Shown here in pieces: positions 41,230-50,080 of a stretch of 64,000 bases of DNA; position 1 is the stretch's first letter, and the number at the start of each line of letters is the position of its first letter. The DNA is from a virus. Location of the stretch: positions 1-64,000 of IMG/VR virus record IMGVR_UViG_3300029286_003706. The stretch is one strand, 5' to 3'. The translations under genes were made by a program, and so were the position numbers. The notes under the pieces are model-generated. The model was not told the origin of the DNA, searched no databases, and was given only the letters and a program-made list of their open reading frames with translations.

Positions 41230-41767
41230 ATGGATATATTAATGTATATTTTTACTTACGGTTTCTTTTGGTTTAGCTATCTTAACCGCTGTTTTAATTT
41301 ACACATCAATATTTAGAAAAATATTTGGAACTATTGTTATCACAATTGGATACTGGTCAATAACTTTTATTTTAATTTTTATTTTGGATTCGATATTATG
41401 GGAAATATCGGATAAAAAAGAAACGGTTTTAAAAACAAATATTTACGGTATAAATAAAGAAACAACCACTACCAATAATAGATTTATTATCGGATGTGGA
41501 TATATTAAAAACGAATATCGTTATTCTTATTATGTACGATATGGAAAACAAAGTTATAAATTAGATGATGTATCTGCAACCAATTCGGTGATTATAGAAG
41601 ATGAAGAAGTGAAACCATATATTATCAAATGGAAAAATGTTGAAGTTGTAAATAAAAACAAATGGAAAAATTGGTTATTATTACAAACAAAAATAATTGA
41701 TGTTGATGGTATTGAAATACATGTTCCGAAAGGAACCATTGTTCAAGAATTAAGAGGTAAATTATGA
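41230..41767 (+). pseudogene. Two-TM membrane protein with a frameshift in a T5 run
   Basis: The ATG at 41230 starts MDILMYIF and then stops early. From 41243 the next frame encodes two hydrophobic segments (LLTVSFGLAILTAVLIYTSIF and IVITIGYWSITFILIFIL) leading into a soluble domain (from about 41384: ILWEISDKKE...) that ends at 41767. The switch falls at ATTTTTA near 41249-41254. Without it the gene would encode a membrane-anchored protein of about 178 residues. The downstream part could start at TTG 41384. Either a pseudogene, sequencing error, or phase-variable gene. Confidence 0.5.
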
Positions 41768-42333
41768 AGAAAGAAATTTTATTTCTTTGTGCAACCGAAT
41801 TGGAAAGTGATGGTCTGATGATTTTAGATCAGTTGGTTCATATTACAGGTATTGGTAAAATAGCAGCCACGATGACCACAACATCATTGATAATGAAATA
41901 TAATCCCGAATTGGTCATTAATTTTGGTTCTTGTGGAGGATTACAAGATAATCATAAAGTAGGTGATATTTTAAGAGTTGGTATTGTTCATAATGATATA
42001 GATACAAGACCATTTTCGAAATATGGATTTACACCATTTAGTAATATTGGACCGTTTGTTTTAAGTGATACTAATATTCAATGTTTTAGTTCTGATTATT
42101 TTTATCATAAAACAAGAACTGATTATTCTGATAAATATAAAGAAATGGTTCATAAGTGTAATATTATTGATATGGAACTTTATTCTATAGCTCAAGTGTG
42201 TTCTAATTTTAATATAAAATTAGAATCTTACAAATGGATATCGGATGATGGTAGTTCAACAGATTGGACTGAAAATGTAAAAATAGGATTTAAAAATTTT
42301 AAAAATAAAATAATGAAAAAATATTCGGAATAA
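41764..42333 (+). CDS. MTA/SAH nucleosidase-like protein (PNP/UDP phosphorylase family)
   Basis: 189 residues. HITGIGKIAATMTTTSLIMKY, ELVINFGSCGGL, VGDILRVGIVHNDIDTRP and NIIDMELYSIAQVC are the conserved blocks of the PNP_UDP family, nearest to methylthioadenosine/adenosylhomocysteine nucleosidases; DGSSTDWTEN at the end provides the C-terminal acid. It is shorter than cellular enzymes (about 230). Likely recycles SAH or degrades a nucleoside signal. ATG overlaps the preceding stop. Confidence 0.8.
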   Translation: MKKEILFLCATELESDGLMILDQLVHITGIGKIAATMTTTSLIMKYNPELVINFGSCGGLQDNHKVGDILRVGIVHNDIDTRPFSKYGFTPFSNIGPFVLSDTNIQCFSSDYFYHKTRTDYSDKYKEMVHKCNIIDMELYSIAQVCSNFNIKLESYKWISDDGSSTDWTENVKIGFKNFKNKIMKKYSE

Positions 42334-42344
42334 TCATTAATTTT

Positions 42345-42887
42345 TCATTTTTTTATAAAATTTACGATATTTTTTAAAACTTTTTGTTTTTTATTAAGTC
42401 TAATAAAAGAGAAATCAACAAGACCTATTTCATGCTCTTTTGTATAAAAAATAATTTTATTTACAATTTCAGGTATGTCTTTTAAATTCAAAAATTTTTC
42501 AAAGTTATTAATCACTACCGTTTCTTTACAAACTATGTTTGTAATTATCAATATGATTTGTAATGAAATAGATATTCTTTTTTTTAATATAATGAAATTT
42601 GGAATTGAATTTATCAATTCATCATGTAACAATTTTGATTTATTTAAGTCTAATTTGAGTTTTTCAGCTAAAATATGAATTATTATTAATATAAGGTTAT
42701 CATCTGTTATTTGTGTATTATCTTTTAGTATGAGTTTTTTAAATAATTTATATATAGTTGTCAAAGGAATTATTTTAGTTCCAAGAATACTTGATTCAAA
42801 ACCACATTTTTTAACTAATCTATTATGATTAGAAATATATTGGTTATATTTTTTTACAAAATCAGTGAATTTATCAACTTTTTTCAT
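42345..42887 (-). CDS. Hypothetical helical protein, weak leader
   Basis: 180 residues, Ile/Leu/Asn/Lys-rich and helical. MKKVDKFTDFVKKYN is a weak match to the shared leader, without the LNE site. No family recognised. A TATATAT stretch precedes it. Confidence 0.55.
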   Translation of the reverse strand: MKKVDKFTDFVKKYNQYISNHNRLVKKCGFESSILGTKIIPLTTIYKLFKKLILKDNTQITDDNLILIIIHILAEKLKLDLNKSKLLHDELINSIPNFIILKKRISISLQIILIITNIVCKETVVINNFEKFLNLKDIPEIVNKIIFYTKEHEIGLVDFSFIRLNKKQKVLKNIVNFIKK

Positions 42888-43031
42888 TTATGATGAAAAG
42901 TTTAATGATATATATAAAATTCTTCATTGATATTTTTTTTATTAGTAATAATTTAGTATATTGAATATATCATAATCTTTTACGTTTTGAATTAAAAGAT
43001 TGAATAAAAATAAATTAAGAAGGGTAAATAT

Positions 43032-43880
43032 ATGGAAAATTTATTGGAAAGGAATTTTAATGAAAAGACAGGATTGGAATTTAATAAGTGTTATAAGGAA
43101 TTTATGCCAAAAATTACGTGGTATTTGGCTAGTACATGGTTAGTTAATAATGTTGAAAAGGCAGAAGAATATGCACATAGGTCTTTCATTCAAGGTTTGG
43201 AAAAAATCGATACGTTCGATCCAGAAAAAGCACAATTGATTACATGGTTAACTCAAATATCAAAGAACTTGGTCATTAAAGATTATAAGGATGCACTAAG
43301 ATTCGATTCTGTTTCACTTGATGCTGAAATTGACGATACACCGGGAATTATTAATATCATTAAATATGAAACTGGTGAAGTTGAAAATGAAGAATATGAA
43401 GAAAATTTAAAAAAATGTGAAATTATTAAAAATACAATAATGACACTACCACCAAAATATAAAAAGGTGATGATTTTAAGGGAAATTCAAAGAATGCCAT
43501 ATAAGGACATCGCTGATTTTATAAAAAAGGAAGAAAAAACCATTTTGGGAAAAAATGATAAGATAAGATTATCTACACCGGAAGATTTTTATTCTTTATT
43601 TATTGATAACACCAAAGGTAGTGGTGATATTAAAATTCATTTTTCAAATGGAAAAAACGAATTTTCAAGGGTTGTAAGGACGGGTAGTAACACAACCATA
43701 GTCAGGGAAGAAATAGAATGGGATCGTATGTCTGGGGATAGATTTGATGTGTTTTCTGATAGTAATTACTGTAATATGATTTATATTACGACAACAAATC
43801 TATCAACTGTAAAATCCCAAATAAAAAAAGGTAGGAGTTTAGTAAAAAATAAGGTTTATCGTAAATTTAAACAAATTTAA
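43032..43880 (+). CDS. ECF-like sigma factor with insertion in region 4
   Basis: 282 residues. Region 2: FNKCYKEFMPKITWYLAS...KAEEYAHRSFIQGLEKIDTFDPEKAQLITWLTQISKNL (17-80). Region 4 begins IKNTIMTLPPKYKKVMILREIQRMPYKDIADFI (132-164) and its recognition helix TNLSTVKSQIKKGRSLVK lies at 255-272. Between them, inside the helix-turn-helix, about 88 residues are inserted (165-252), rich in beta strands. ECF factors are normally about 180-200 residues. T4 gp55 is the functional analogue. Candidate reader of the TTAATATATA promoters. AGAAGGG precedes the ATG. Confidence 0.8.
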   Translation: MENLLERNFNEKTGLEFNKCYKEFMPKITWYLASTWLVNNVEKAEEYAHRSFIQGLEKIDTFDPEKAQLITWLTQISKNLVIKDYKDALRFDSVSLDAEIDDTPGIINIIKYETGEVENEEYEENLKKCEIIKNTIMTLPPKYKKVMILREIQRMPYKDIADFIKKEEKTILGKNDKIRLSTPEDFYSLFIDNTKGSGDIKIHFSNGKNEFSRVVRTGSNTTIVREEIEWDRMSGDRFDVFSDSNYCNMIYITTTNLSTVKSQIKKGRSLVKNKVYRKFKQI

Positions 43881-43908
43881 CCCATTAAAATTAACTATAT
43901 AGTTATGT

Positions 43909-44208
43909 ATGGAAAATAATAGAATACCAATTGGACCGACTAGTGTAATAGAGGATTTATTTAGTAATGAATTAAATACTTTGCTAGATGAACTGATGAA
44001 AAAAATAACATTGAAGGATTATACACACCCAGTTGGTACAGCGTGGATTTTAGTGAATGTTAGAAACAATGATTATAATCCAGTAGTTTTAAATGAAGTT
44101 AAACGCAGATATTTAAATGAGGGGTGGGGTAATGTTTTTTATAATATTATTGATAATGGAACAATTACCTTTCAACTTTATTTTCCACAAACTAAGAGTG
44201 TGTTATGA
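43909..44208 (+). CDS. Small hypothetical protein
   Basis: 99 residues, MENNRIPIGPTSVIEDLF..., mixed alpha/beta (VGTAWILVNVRNNDYNP). Starts 28 nt after the sigma gene. No family recognised. Confidence 0.6.
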   Translation: MENNRIPIGPTSVIEDLFSNELNTLLDELMKKITLKDYTHPVGTAWILVNVRNNDYNPVVLNEVKRRYLNEGWGNVFYNIIDNGTITFQLYFPQTKSVL

Positions 44209-44549
44209 AAGTTTTAATGTTATATTCTGGAAATTGGAACGATGAAATCGATGTCGATGGATTTGTTATAATGGAAAAAAGTTTTGTTTCTTATATGAAG
44301 AAATTTTTAAGAGATTTTGAATATACTATATCTGTTGATATTGGTTTTATTGAAACAATAGATTATGACAATGGAAAAGATTTACTTCAGGAAATTTCAT
44401 TTTCAACAATAACCAATGATGAATCTAATATTATTTCTAAATTTTTTGGTGAATCAAATGATTTTGGTGATAATCTTTTATTATCAATAAAAAGATCGTC
44501 AATTGATAATGGTAATGAGGAATTCAACTTTGAAAAAAATAATAAATAA
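44205..44549 (+). CDS. Small hypothetical protein
   Basis: 114 residues, acidic, beta-rich N-terminal half. ATGA overlap with the previous gene, so translationally coupled. No family recognised. Confidence 0.6.
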   Translation: MKVLMLYSGNWNDEIDVDGFVIMEKSFVSYMKKFLRDFEYTISVDIGFIETIDYDNGKDLLQEISFSTITNDESNIISKFFGESNDFGDNLLLSIKRSSIDNGNEEFNFEKNNK

Positions 44550-44550
44550 T

Positions 44551-44829
44551 ATGTTTCAAAAATATTATGAAATAATTTTAATTGATATCAAACAAATATC
44601 CAATAAGGATTCATCTGGTAATGATTTATATGATGGTGAAGAAGTTGTAAGATATAGTGATGCTATAATTCCACTTGTGGGTGATGTTATTCATTTCGAT
44701 TGTGGTTCTTATATTGTACAAGAAAGACATCATTCGGCAGAATGTAATAAAAAAGTTTTATTGGTGGAAAAAATTGAAGAGAATGATCAAAATTTAGTCG
44801 CTGATGATAAATTGACAATCAACGATTGA
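44551..44829 (+). CDS. Small hypothetical protein
   Basis: 92 residues from the ATG at 44551, one base after the previous stop. A longer frame from 44503 is rejected because it overlaps the upstream gene. Body is a likely small beta barrel (VVRYSDAIIPLVGDVIHFDCGSYIVQER). No family recognised. Confidence 0.6.
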   Translation: MFQKYYEIILIDIKQISNKDSSGNDLYDGEEVVRYSDAIIPLVGDVIHFDCGSYIVQERHHSAECNKKVLLVEKIEENDQNLVADDKLTIND

Positions 44830-44861
44830 AATAAAAGTAAACAAATTAAAACTATAAAATA

Positions 44862-45236
44862 ATGATTTGGTATAAGATAGTTGATATAGAAAAAGGTAAC
44901 GTAAAAACCCTTTTTCATGGTGTTGGAGGGTCTAGAACTCTTCCATATAACAAATGGTTAACTGCGGAAAAAAAGATGGTATCTGATGGTAAAAGTACTG
45001 AATATTTGTCAGGGTTCCATGTGATACCATCACATGAGGAAAGTGTAGATTATTTGATCAAATTTAAAAATACGGAAAAAAAGGCAATAATTCCGGTTTA
45101 TGTTGATGGAGATGTTAGAAAAAAGGAACATAGTCCATCTAATGTTTGGTTGGCTGATAAAATATTTATACCAAATGGGTTTCTTTTTTCTGATTTACAA
45201 ACTAATATTTTATCAACGATAAATGAAAGAAAATGA
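44862..45236 (+). CDS. Conserved-looking small phage protein
   Basis: 124 residues: VKTLFHGVGGSRTLPYNKWLTAEKKMVSDG..YLSGFHVIPSHEESVDYLIKF...VYVDGDVRKKEHSPSNVWLADKIFI. The pattern occurs in many tailed phages as an unassigned protein, as far as I recall. C-terminal GFLFSDLQTNILST resembles a segment of the 40131-40442 protein. Confidence 0.6.
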   Translation: MIWYKIVDIEKGNVKTLFHGVGGSRTLPYNKWLTAEKKMVSDGKSTEYLSGFHVIPSHEESVDYLIKFKNTEKKAIIPVYVDGDVRKKEHSPSNVWLADKIFIPNGFLFSDLQTNILSTINERK

Positions 45237-45492
45237 ATTAGAAAAAATGAATAATTTCGTAAAAGAATTTTACGAAAAATTCGGAAAAGTCGATGTATCT
45301 CAATTAACTGGTCAGTTGAAAAAAGATTTTTTAAATGTCAAAAAAATGGTAGAGAAAACAGAAATTCAAATAAAGATTGCTGAAAATATTTTGGATACTT
45401 TTAGTATGTTTGATGTAAATTCCATCGAAATGGGTAGTAAAACCTATTCGAAACAAATTGTACCTGATAATAATTTTGATGAATTAGTATGA
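45223..45492 (+). CDS. Small helical protein
   Basis: 89 residues, almost entirely helical (LEKMNNFVKEFYEKFGKVDVSQLTGQ...). Overlaps the previous gene by 14 nt. No family recognised. Confidence 0.55.
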   Translation: MKENELEKMNNFVKEFYEKFGKVDVSQLTGQLKKDFLNVKKMVEKTEIQIKIAENILDTFSMFDVNSIEMGSKTYSKQIVPDNNFDELV

Positions 45493-45659
45493 TAAAAACT
45501 TGGTATATTCCCATTATGGATAAAAAATCATATTCTGTAGGATATTGGAAAGTTAGTGACAAAACATATAATAAAATTTTTCAAACAGTAAATAATTATT
45601 TCATTAAATTCAATTTTGAAATGAAAACAATGAATGATAAGCAAAGAAAAAGTCACTAA
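45489..45659 (+). CDS. Small hypothetical protein
   Basis: 56 residues: MIKTWYIPIMDKKSYSVGYWKVSD.... ATGA overlap with the previous stop, consistent with the compact operon. No family recognised. Confidence 0.5.
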   Translation: MIKTWYIPIMDKKSYSVGYWKVSDKTYNKIFQTVNNYFIKFNFEMKTMNDKQRKSH

Positions 45660-45882
45660 AGAAGAATTCGTGGACAAATTAAAAAAGTCTAAATATTTGA
45701 TTTTTAGAACGGAATTTGATGATGTAAAAATTTTCATCAGTGGATTTGGTAATAAATTTAAAATTGTAAAAGTAAAAAATGGAAATGTAAAAACAAGTGT
45801 GGATGGGTTTAATGGATATAGAAATATGGATGTTAATTTTTTGAAATACTGGTTTGATGAATATAAATTAATAATTGAATGA
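45634..45882 (+). CDS. Small hypothetical protein
   Basis: 82 residues, MISKEKVTKEEFVDKLKKSKY..., overlapping the previous gene by 26 nt. Basic, mixed alpha/beta. No family recognised. Confidence 0.55.
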   Translation: MISKEKVTKEEFVDKLKKSKYLIFRTEFDDVKIFISGFGNKFKIVKVKNGNVKTSVDGFNGYRNMDVNFLKYWFDEYKLIIE

Positions 45883-46286
45883 AAACTATGAAACTACTAT
45901 CATATAAAGATATTTATGAAACATATAATATCGGTGATGTTTTTTATGATAAAAATTTAAAAGATTTTTATTTTATATGTAGATATCACGAACAAGATGA
46001 TAAGGTAATAATTTTTACTGATACTTCTGGTAAAGAAACAATAATTCATTATTTAACATTTGGATCTAGATTATTACTTGTTATCGGAATCAATAAAATA
46101 AAAATATCAATTCACTGGGATAAACCATTGTTTTTTAATAAAGAACAGGCTGATATTTTGAAAAGTATTAACATGGATAATATTATTGATGAATATGATA
46201 AATTTTTAAAAGATGGTTTAGAAAAAGGTATCATAACCGAAGAAGAATATAAAAACCCACAACTTATGAATATTCCACCTAAATGA
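45879..46286 (+). CDS. Small hypothetical protein
   Basis: 135 residues. N-terminal half is beta-rich (YNIGDVFYDKNLKDFYFICRYHEQDDKVIIF), C-terminal half helical and acidic. ATGA overlap with the previous gene. No family recognised. Confidence 0.6.
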   Translation: MKTMKLLSYKDIYETYNIGDVFYDKNLKDFYFICRYHEQDDKVIIFTDTSGKETIIHYLTFGSRLLLVIGINKIKISIHWDKPLFFNKEQADILKSINMDNIIDEYDKFLKDGLEKGIITEEEYKNPQLMNIPPK

Positions 46287-46302
46287 TAGAAATTAACGTT
46301 TC

Positions 46303-46356
46303 ATGAATATGGATTATGATTTTAAAACACCCTATGAACTATTGATACCCAAATGA
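46303..46356 (+). CDS. Tiny leader ORF before glycosyltransferase
   Basis: 17 codons, MNMDYDFKTPYELLIPK, ending in an ATGA overlap with the ATG at 46353. May couple translation; could be chance. Confidence 0.3.
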   Translation: MNMDYDFKTPYELLIPK

Positions 46357-47144
46357 TAAACATTATTATTTTCAGCAAAAATCGAGCATGTCAATTAGAG
46401 TTATTAATTCGTTCAATGAAGGAATTTTTCAAAGAATTTAGTGAATGTGAAATTAAAATTTTATATACTTATTCCAATTATGAATATGAAACCGGATATA
46501 ATAAATTAAAAATCATTCATTTTGAGCCGAACATCAAATATGTTAAGGAATCAAAATTTCAGAATGATTTAATATTTCTATTCGATAAATCACAACCATT
46601 CACTATATTTTTTGTTGATGATAATGTTTTTAAAGAACCATTTTCATTAGAAGATAAGGAATTCAAAACATTTTCAAGTAGGAAAGATATTTTGACATTA
46701 TCATTGAGATTACATCCCAGATTAAATTACTGTTATCCGGCTAGATTAAGACAAGTATCACCACAAATGGATACAGATGGTGTTTATAATTGGTTTGGAA
46801 AACCGGGAGATTTTGGATACCCGATGTCATTAGATGGCCATATCTACTATACGAAGAATATCCAGTATTATTTTTCCAATTATCGTTTTAATGGACCTAA
46901 TGATCTAGAAAGTCAAATGGCAATGAATCCGATTCCAATCCCAAATATGATGTGTTACAATAAATCTAGAATAATTAACTTACCAGTTAATAAAGTTCAA
47001 GATTTTAATAACAATGTTCATGGAAAAATCCCAGCTAAATATTTGAATGAACAATTTTTAACTGGGAAGATAATATCAATGGAAAATATCAGGGGAATTG
47101 ACAATACTAGTTGTCACCAAGAGATTGAAATTCTCTTACATTAA
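46353..47144 (+). CDS. Glycosyltransferase-like protein (GT-A fold)
   Basis: 263 residues. MINIIIFSKNRACQLELLIRSM is the first strand-helix of GT2-type enzymes and FTIFFVDDNVFKEPF (about 88-102) carries a D-D-N version of the D-x-D metal site. Aromatic C-terminal half (GDFGYPMSLDGHIYYT). Acceptor unknown. Third glycosyltransferase of the window. Confidence 0.7.
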   Translation: MINIIIFSKNRACQLELLIRSMKEFFKEFSECEIKILYTYSNYEYETGYNKLKIIHFEPNIKYVKESKFQNDLIFLFDKSQPFTIFFVDDNVFKEPFSLEDKEFKTFSSRKDILTLSLRLHPRLNYCYPARLRQVSPQMDTDGVYNWFGKPGDFGYPMSLDGHIYYTKNIQYYFSNYRFNGPNDLESQMAMNPIPIPNMMCYNKSRIINLPVNKVQDFNNNVHGKIPAKYLNEQFLTGKIISMENIRGIDNTSCHQEIEILLH

Positions 47145-47290
47145 TCTGACCAAAAACTATCACTATTTTTACAAATTTCTTCACCTTCTAATGATATACT
47201 TACTTCGATTACAGTGTATTCATTATCATAATCACGTTCTTTACTTGTTGAAATTTGTATAGTCAAGTTATCTTTTAAAAAACTACGCAT
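47141..47290 (-). CDS. Small hypothetical protein
   Basis: 49 residues: MRSFLKDNLTIQISTSKERD.... Stop overlaps the stop region of the convergent glycosyltransferase; start shares one base with the stop of the upstream gene (TAATG). No family recognised. Confidence 0.5.
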   Translation of the reverse strand: MRSFLKDNLTIQISTSKERDYDNEYTVIEVSISLEGEEICKNSDSFWSD

Positions 47291-47826
47291 TACTTTCCTT
47301 GAAACAGTTCAAATGTTCCGTCTTTTTTATTAATTTTCATCACACCCCTACGTGACTTATCATTATCATATGCATTATCTAGAAAAAGAAAATCATCTGA
47401 TTCCATGTGAGTATATGATTGACAATACAGAAACCCAGTTTCAATGTTATAGTAGTTATTATCAAGATGATAGATAACACTATTCTTTATCAAGTACGGT
47501 GATTTGAAATGATCACAGATAACCTTTTCATCACCATTCTTATTTAAGATCACCCAATTGCCTTCTAGGTGTTTAGGATCTTTACTTCCTGACATTTTAA
47601 GGATATCTTTAGGATAAAATGCTTCTGTATATTTCAAAATTGCGAAGTATTCATCAATGTTGAGTTTTGGTGTACTCATACCACCAATTCTGTAAAGAGT
47701 ATTTCTTATGGGTTTACCATCCCGACAAAGTAATATAAAATCATTACAATGTTCATTCCACTCTTTTCTGTATGATTCATCAATCTGAATACTACCAAAT
47801 TGTAACTTGCCTATATTATTTTCCAT
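47290..47826 (-). CDS. Hypothetical protein
   Basis: 178 residues; less AT-biased than many neighbours. Contains FILLCRDGKPIRNTLYRIGG and MESDDFLFLDNAYDNDKSRRG. No family recognised. Downstream of RNase H on the same strand. Confidence 0.6.
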   Translation of the reverse strand: MENNIGKLQFGSIQIDESYRKEWNEHCNDFILLCRDGKPIRNTLYRIGGMSTPKLNIDEYFAILKYTEAFYPKDILKMSGSKDPKHLEGNWVILNKNGDEKVICDHFKSPYLIKNSVIYHLDNNYYNIETGFLYCQSYTHMESDDFLFLDNAYDNDKSRRGVMKINKKDGTFELFQGK

Positions 47827-47859
47827 AGTTGTTCTTTTGGTTTTATGGTTTTATTGTGA

Positions 47860-48378
47860 TTACGATGCTTTTTTATATTCGTTAAGAAAATTTGAATTCA
47901 ATTTAAAATCCGGTTTTAATCCACTTTTCAAACTCAATTTAGCTACGGTATCAGCTATTTCGTTACCATAAATACCTATGTGTGCTTTTATCCAACGAAT
48001 TTCAACATTTTTATTATGTTTTAAATCTTTACATTTGTTGGCTATTTTTAATAAGAGATTGTTATCTTCGGTTTTATTTTTTTTCTTACATTTACATTTT
48101 TTATTCAATAACAAAAAAACGTGAAGATTGTCGGTATAAATTACCCTTTTTTCTTTTTTCTCTTTTTTATTATTTCCTTTAATAAATGATAACGCTTTAT
48201 AAATCGCGTAACATTCACCAATGCTTGTACTGGATTTTTCGTTTGAAGAATTGAATTCACAATTTAGATGTTCGGTACTGGTTTTAAATCCAAATATTTC
48301 TTCGTTATCATCATTTAATATGACGAAAGAAACCCCGAAATCGTTTAATGAACCTGCACAATCAGTATAAATATCCAT
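47860..48378 (-). CDS. rnhA: Ribonuclease HI
   Basis: 172 residues from the ATG at 48378; a longer frame to 48459 is rejected because a host-type promoter box sits at 48397-48404. Catalytic residues visible: Asp5-type in MDIYTDCAGS, Glu in TSIGECYAIYKAL, Asp in VIYTDNLHV, and His/Asp in IKAHIGIYGNEIADTVAK. A basic insert (CKCKKKNK, about 115) is unusual. Removes RNA from RNA-DNA hybrids, e.g. lagging-strand primers, and pairs functionally with the UvsW-like helicase. Confidence 0.9.
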   Translation of the reverse strand: MDIYTDCAGSLNDFGVSFVILNDDNEEIFGFKTSTEHLNCEFNSSNEKSSTSIGECYAIYKALSFIKGNNKKEKKEKRVIYTDNLHVFLLLNKKCKCKKKNKTEDNNLLLKIANKCKDLKHNKNVEIRWIKAHIGIYGNEIADTVAKLSLKSGLKPDFKLNSNFLNEYKKAS

Positions 48379-48396
48379 ATATATTGAATTGGAATA

Positions 48397-48404
48397 CAAA
48401 GTTA
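48397..48404 (-). promoter_or_regulatory. Promoter box TAACTTTG for RNase H gene
   Basis: TAnnTTTG on the minus strand, 18 nt before the start at 48378. Confidence 0.55.
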
Positions 48405-48441
48405 CGATTATTTCTGGAAGAAAAAAATTATATATACAAAC

Positions 48442-49011
48442 ATGAAAAACTTCAATCAATTTTTATTCGAAGAAATAATATCAGATCCAAAATCACTTTT
48501 AGATAGTATTAATGCTAAAAAAGTATCTACTAATATTTTTAATATAAATATTAATGATTTTAAGGATATAGAAGATTTGTTTGAAGATGAAAAATTTAAT
48601 AAAGAATTGATTAATGGTGAATTTAAAAAAGATAATTTAGAAAGTACAAAAGAATATGAAACTTTTTTAAAAAATACCTTAAATGTTAAATATTTTTTAA
48701 TATTTAAAGATAATCAAAATGAATTGGAAAAACCAAAATATATTTTCATTCAAATAAAAAAAGATCAAAAGTGGGGAACAATACAATTTTATAAAGTTAA
48801 TTCGAATATGAAGAATTTCTATGATTTATTAACGAATAAGAAAATAGAAATAAAATCAAATGGAAAAAGTTACATTTATGTTACTACAAATGGTGGATTT
48901 GATTGGACACTTCAAAATTTACAAAATCAGGATTCATCATTTAAAAATATAATGAGGAATGAAGATATTAATAAAATACTTCAAAATTCCATTGTTCAAG
49001 AAATAGATTAA
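48442..49011 (+). CDS. Leader-bearing protein
   Basis: 189 residues: MKNFNQFLFEEIISD matches the shared leader (LFE|E). Body alpha/beta with KYFLIFKDNQNELEKPKYIFIQIKKDQKWG. No family recognised. TTATATATA precedes the start. Confidence 0.7.
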   Translation: MKNFNQFLFEEIISDPKSLLDSINAKKVSTNIFNININDFKDIEDLFEDEKFNKELINGEFKKDNLESTKEYETFLKNTLNVKYFLIFKDNQNELEKPKYIFIQIKKDQKWGTIQFYKVNSNMKNFYDLLTNKKIEIKSNGKSYIYVTTNGGFDWTLQNLQNQDSSFKNIMRNEDINKILQNSIVQEID

Positions 49012-49076
49012 ACTTTTCAATTTTTATTAAATACAACCAAACAATTAGAATATATAAAAATAAACGGAAATTTTTT

Positions 49077-49538
49077 ATGAAAAAATACGAACTTTTAAGA
49101 ATTAATGATGTTTTAGTAAAATCCATCAATTATCAAAACCATGAATTTGCTTATGCAATCTTTAAGAATAAACAAATAATAGAAAATGCATTATTGGAAG
49201 TTGATTTTATGAATGATGTTGCACCAGAATATGTGGAATATGAAAATAAGAGAATAGATTTGTGTAGAAAAACTTGTAAAAAAGATTCTAACGGAATGGA
49301 TATTGTTAAAGATGGTCGATTTGAAATTGAAGATACTGAAACTTTTAAAAGAGTTATGGAAGAACTTAGAGAAATGTATAAACTTCATATTGATAAAAGG
49401 GATGAACAAATAAATCTTTTTAATCAAATAATGCAACAAGATATAGAATTACAATTTGTTATGGTTGAAAAGAAAGATTTACCAGTTGAAATAAAAACAG
49501 CAACTGAAATGTTTGAATATGGATTTATGATTTTATAA
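49077..49538 (+). CDS. Hypothetical helical protein
   Basis: 153 residues; long helix from about 85 to 125 (FKRVMEELREMYKLHIDKRDEQINLFNQIM). GAATATATA 16 nt upstream resembles the late motif. No family recognised; could be a small structural or chaperone protein. Confidence 0.6.
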   Translation: MKKYELLRINDVLVKSINYQNHEFAYAIFKNKQIIENALLEVDFMNDVAPEYVEYENKRIDLCRKTCKKDSNGMDIVKDGRFEIEDTETFKRVMEELREMYKLHIDKRDEQINLFNQIMQQDIELQFVMVEKKDLPVEIKTATEMFEYGFMIL

Positions 49539-50030
49539 TCATCCTTGAAAATTCGAATTTATCATCCTGATCGGACGAACATATGACCAAGCATTTTTCC
49601 ATAAAATGTGTTCCCAACCATTAACAAAATTGATTGTATGAACCATATCAACTAAATTTCCCTGTTCAGTGGAACTCCAATATATAGACATTGGTTCGTT
49701 TGATTCATTTAATTCAAATCCACCTATAATAGTTCTTTGTTTATACATTTCTCGTAGTTCATTAAGTGATGGTAAAAACCAATCTGTATATCCACTTAAT
49801 GTTAAATCTGAACAAATTTTGGCTGATATATTAGATACGTGACAACCATTTATAATATTAACTGTATTACCAGAACCAGACCCAATATCTGATGAAGTTC
49901 CTATTAAAATATTTGGACATCCCCATTGATAAGATCCAAAAATATCATTTTGGGCAGCTATTAAACCACTATCTCCAGAATCCCACGTATAAAATACAGT
50001 ACCACCACTTAAAACATCACCAATATTCAT
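49539..50030 (-). CDS. DUF1566/Lcl-domain protein, adhesin-like
   Basis: 163 residues covering one domain: GGTVFYTWDSGDSGLIAAQND...WGCPN...IGTSSDIGSGSGNT...C...SDLTLSGYTDWFLPSLNELREMYKQR...YWSSTEQ...SYVRPIRMI. That is the DUF1566 (Lcl C-terminal) pattern, often found at the ends of Bacteroidota surface and phage tail proteins. Likely a virion receptor-binding or decoration protein. Late-type promoter 20 nt upstream. Confidence 0.8.
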   Translation of the reverse strand: MNIGDVLSGGTVFYTWDSGDSGLIAAQNDIFGSYQWGCPNILIGTSSDIGSGSGNTVNIINGCHVSNISAKICSDLTLSGYTDWFLPSLNELREMYKQRTIIGGFELNESNEPMSIYWSSTEQGNLVDMVHTINFVNGWEHILWKNAWSYVRPIRMINSNFQG

Positions 50031-50050
50031 TTTAATATAATTTTTTTTAT

Positions 50051-50060
50051 TATATATTAA
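50051..50060 (-). promoter_or_regulatory. Proposed late promoter
   Basis: TTAATATATA on the minus strand, 20 nt before the start at 50030. Confidence 0.5.
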
Positions 50061-50080
50061 AAATGATAATTCTTAAAATT

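Noticed and set aside
48379-48459. 27-codon N-terminal extension of RNase H
   Set aside because: Hydrophobic, not part of the RNase H fold, and covers a host-type promoter box at 48397-48404.
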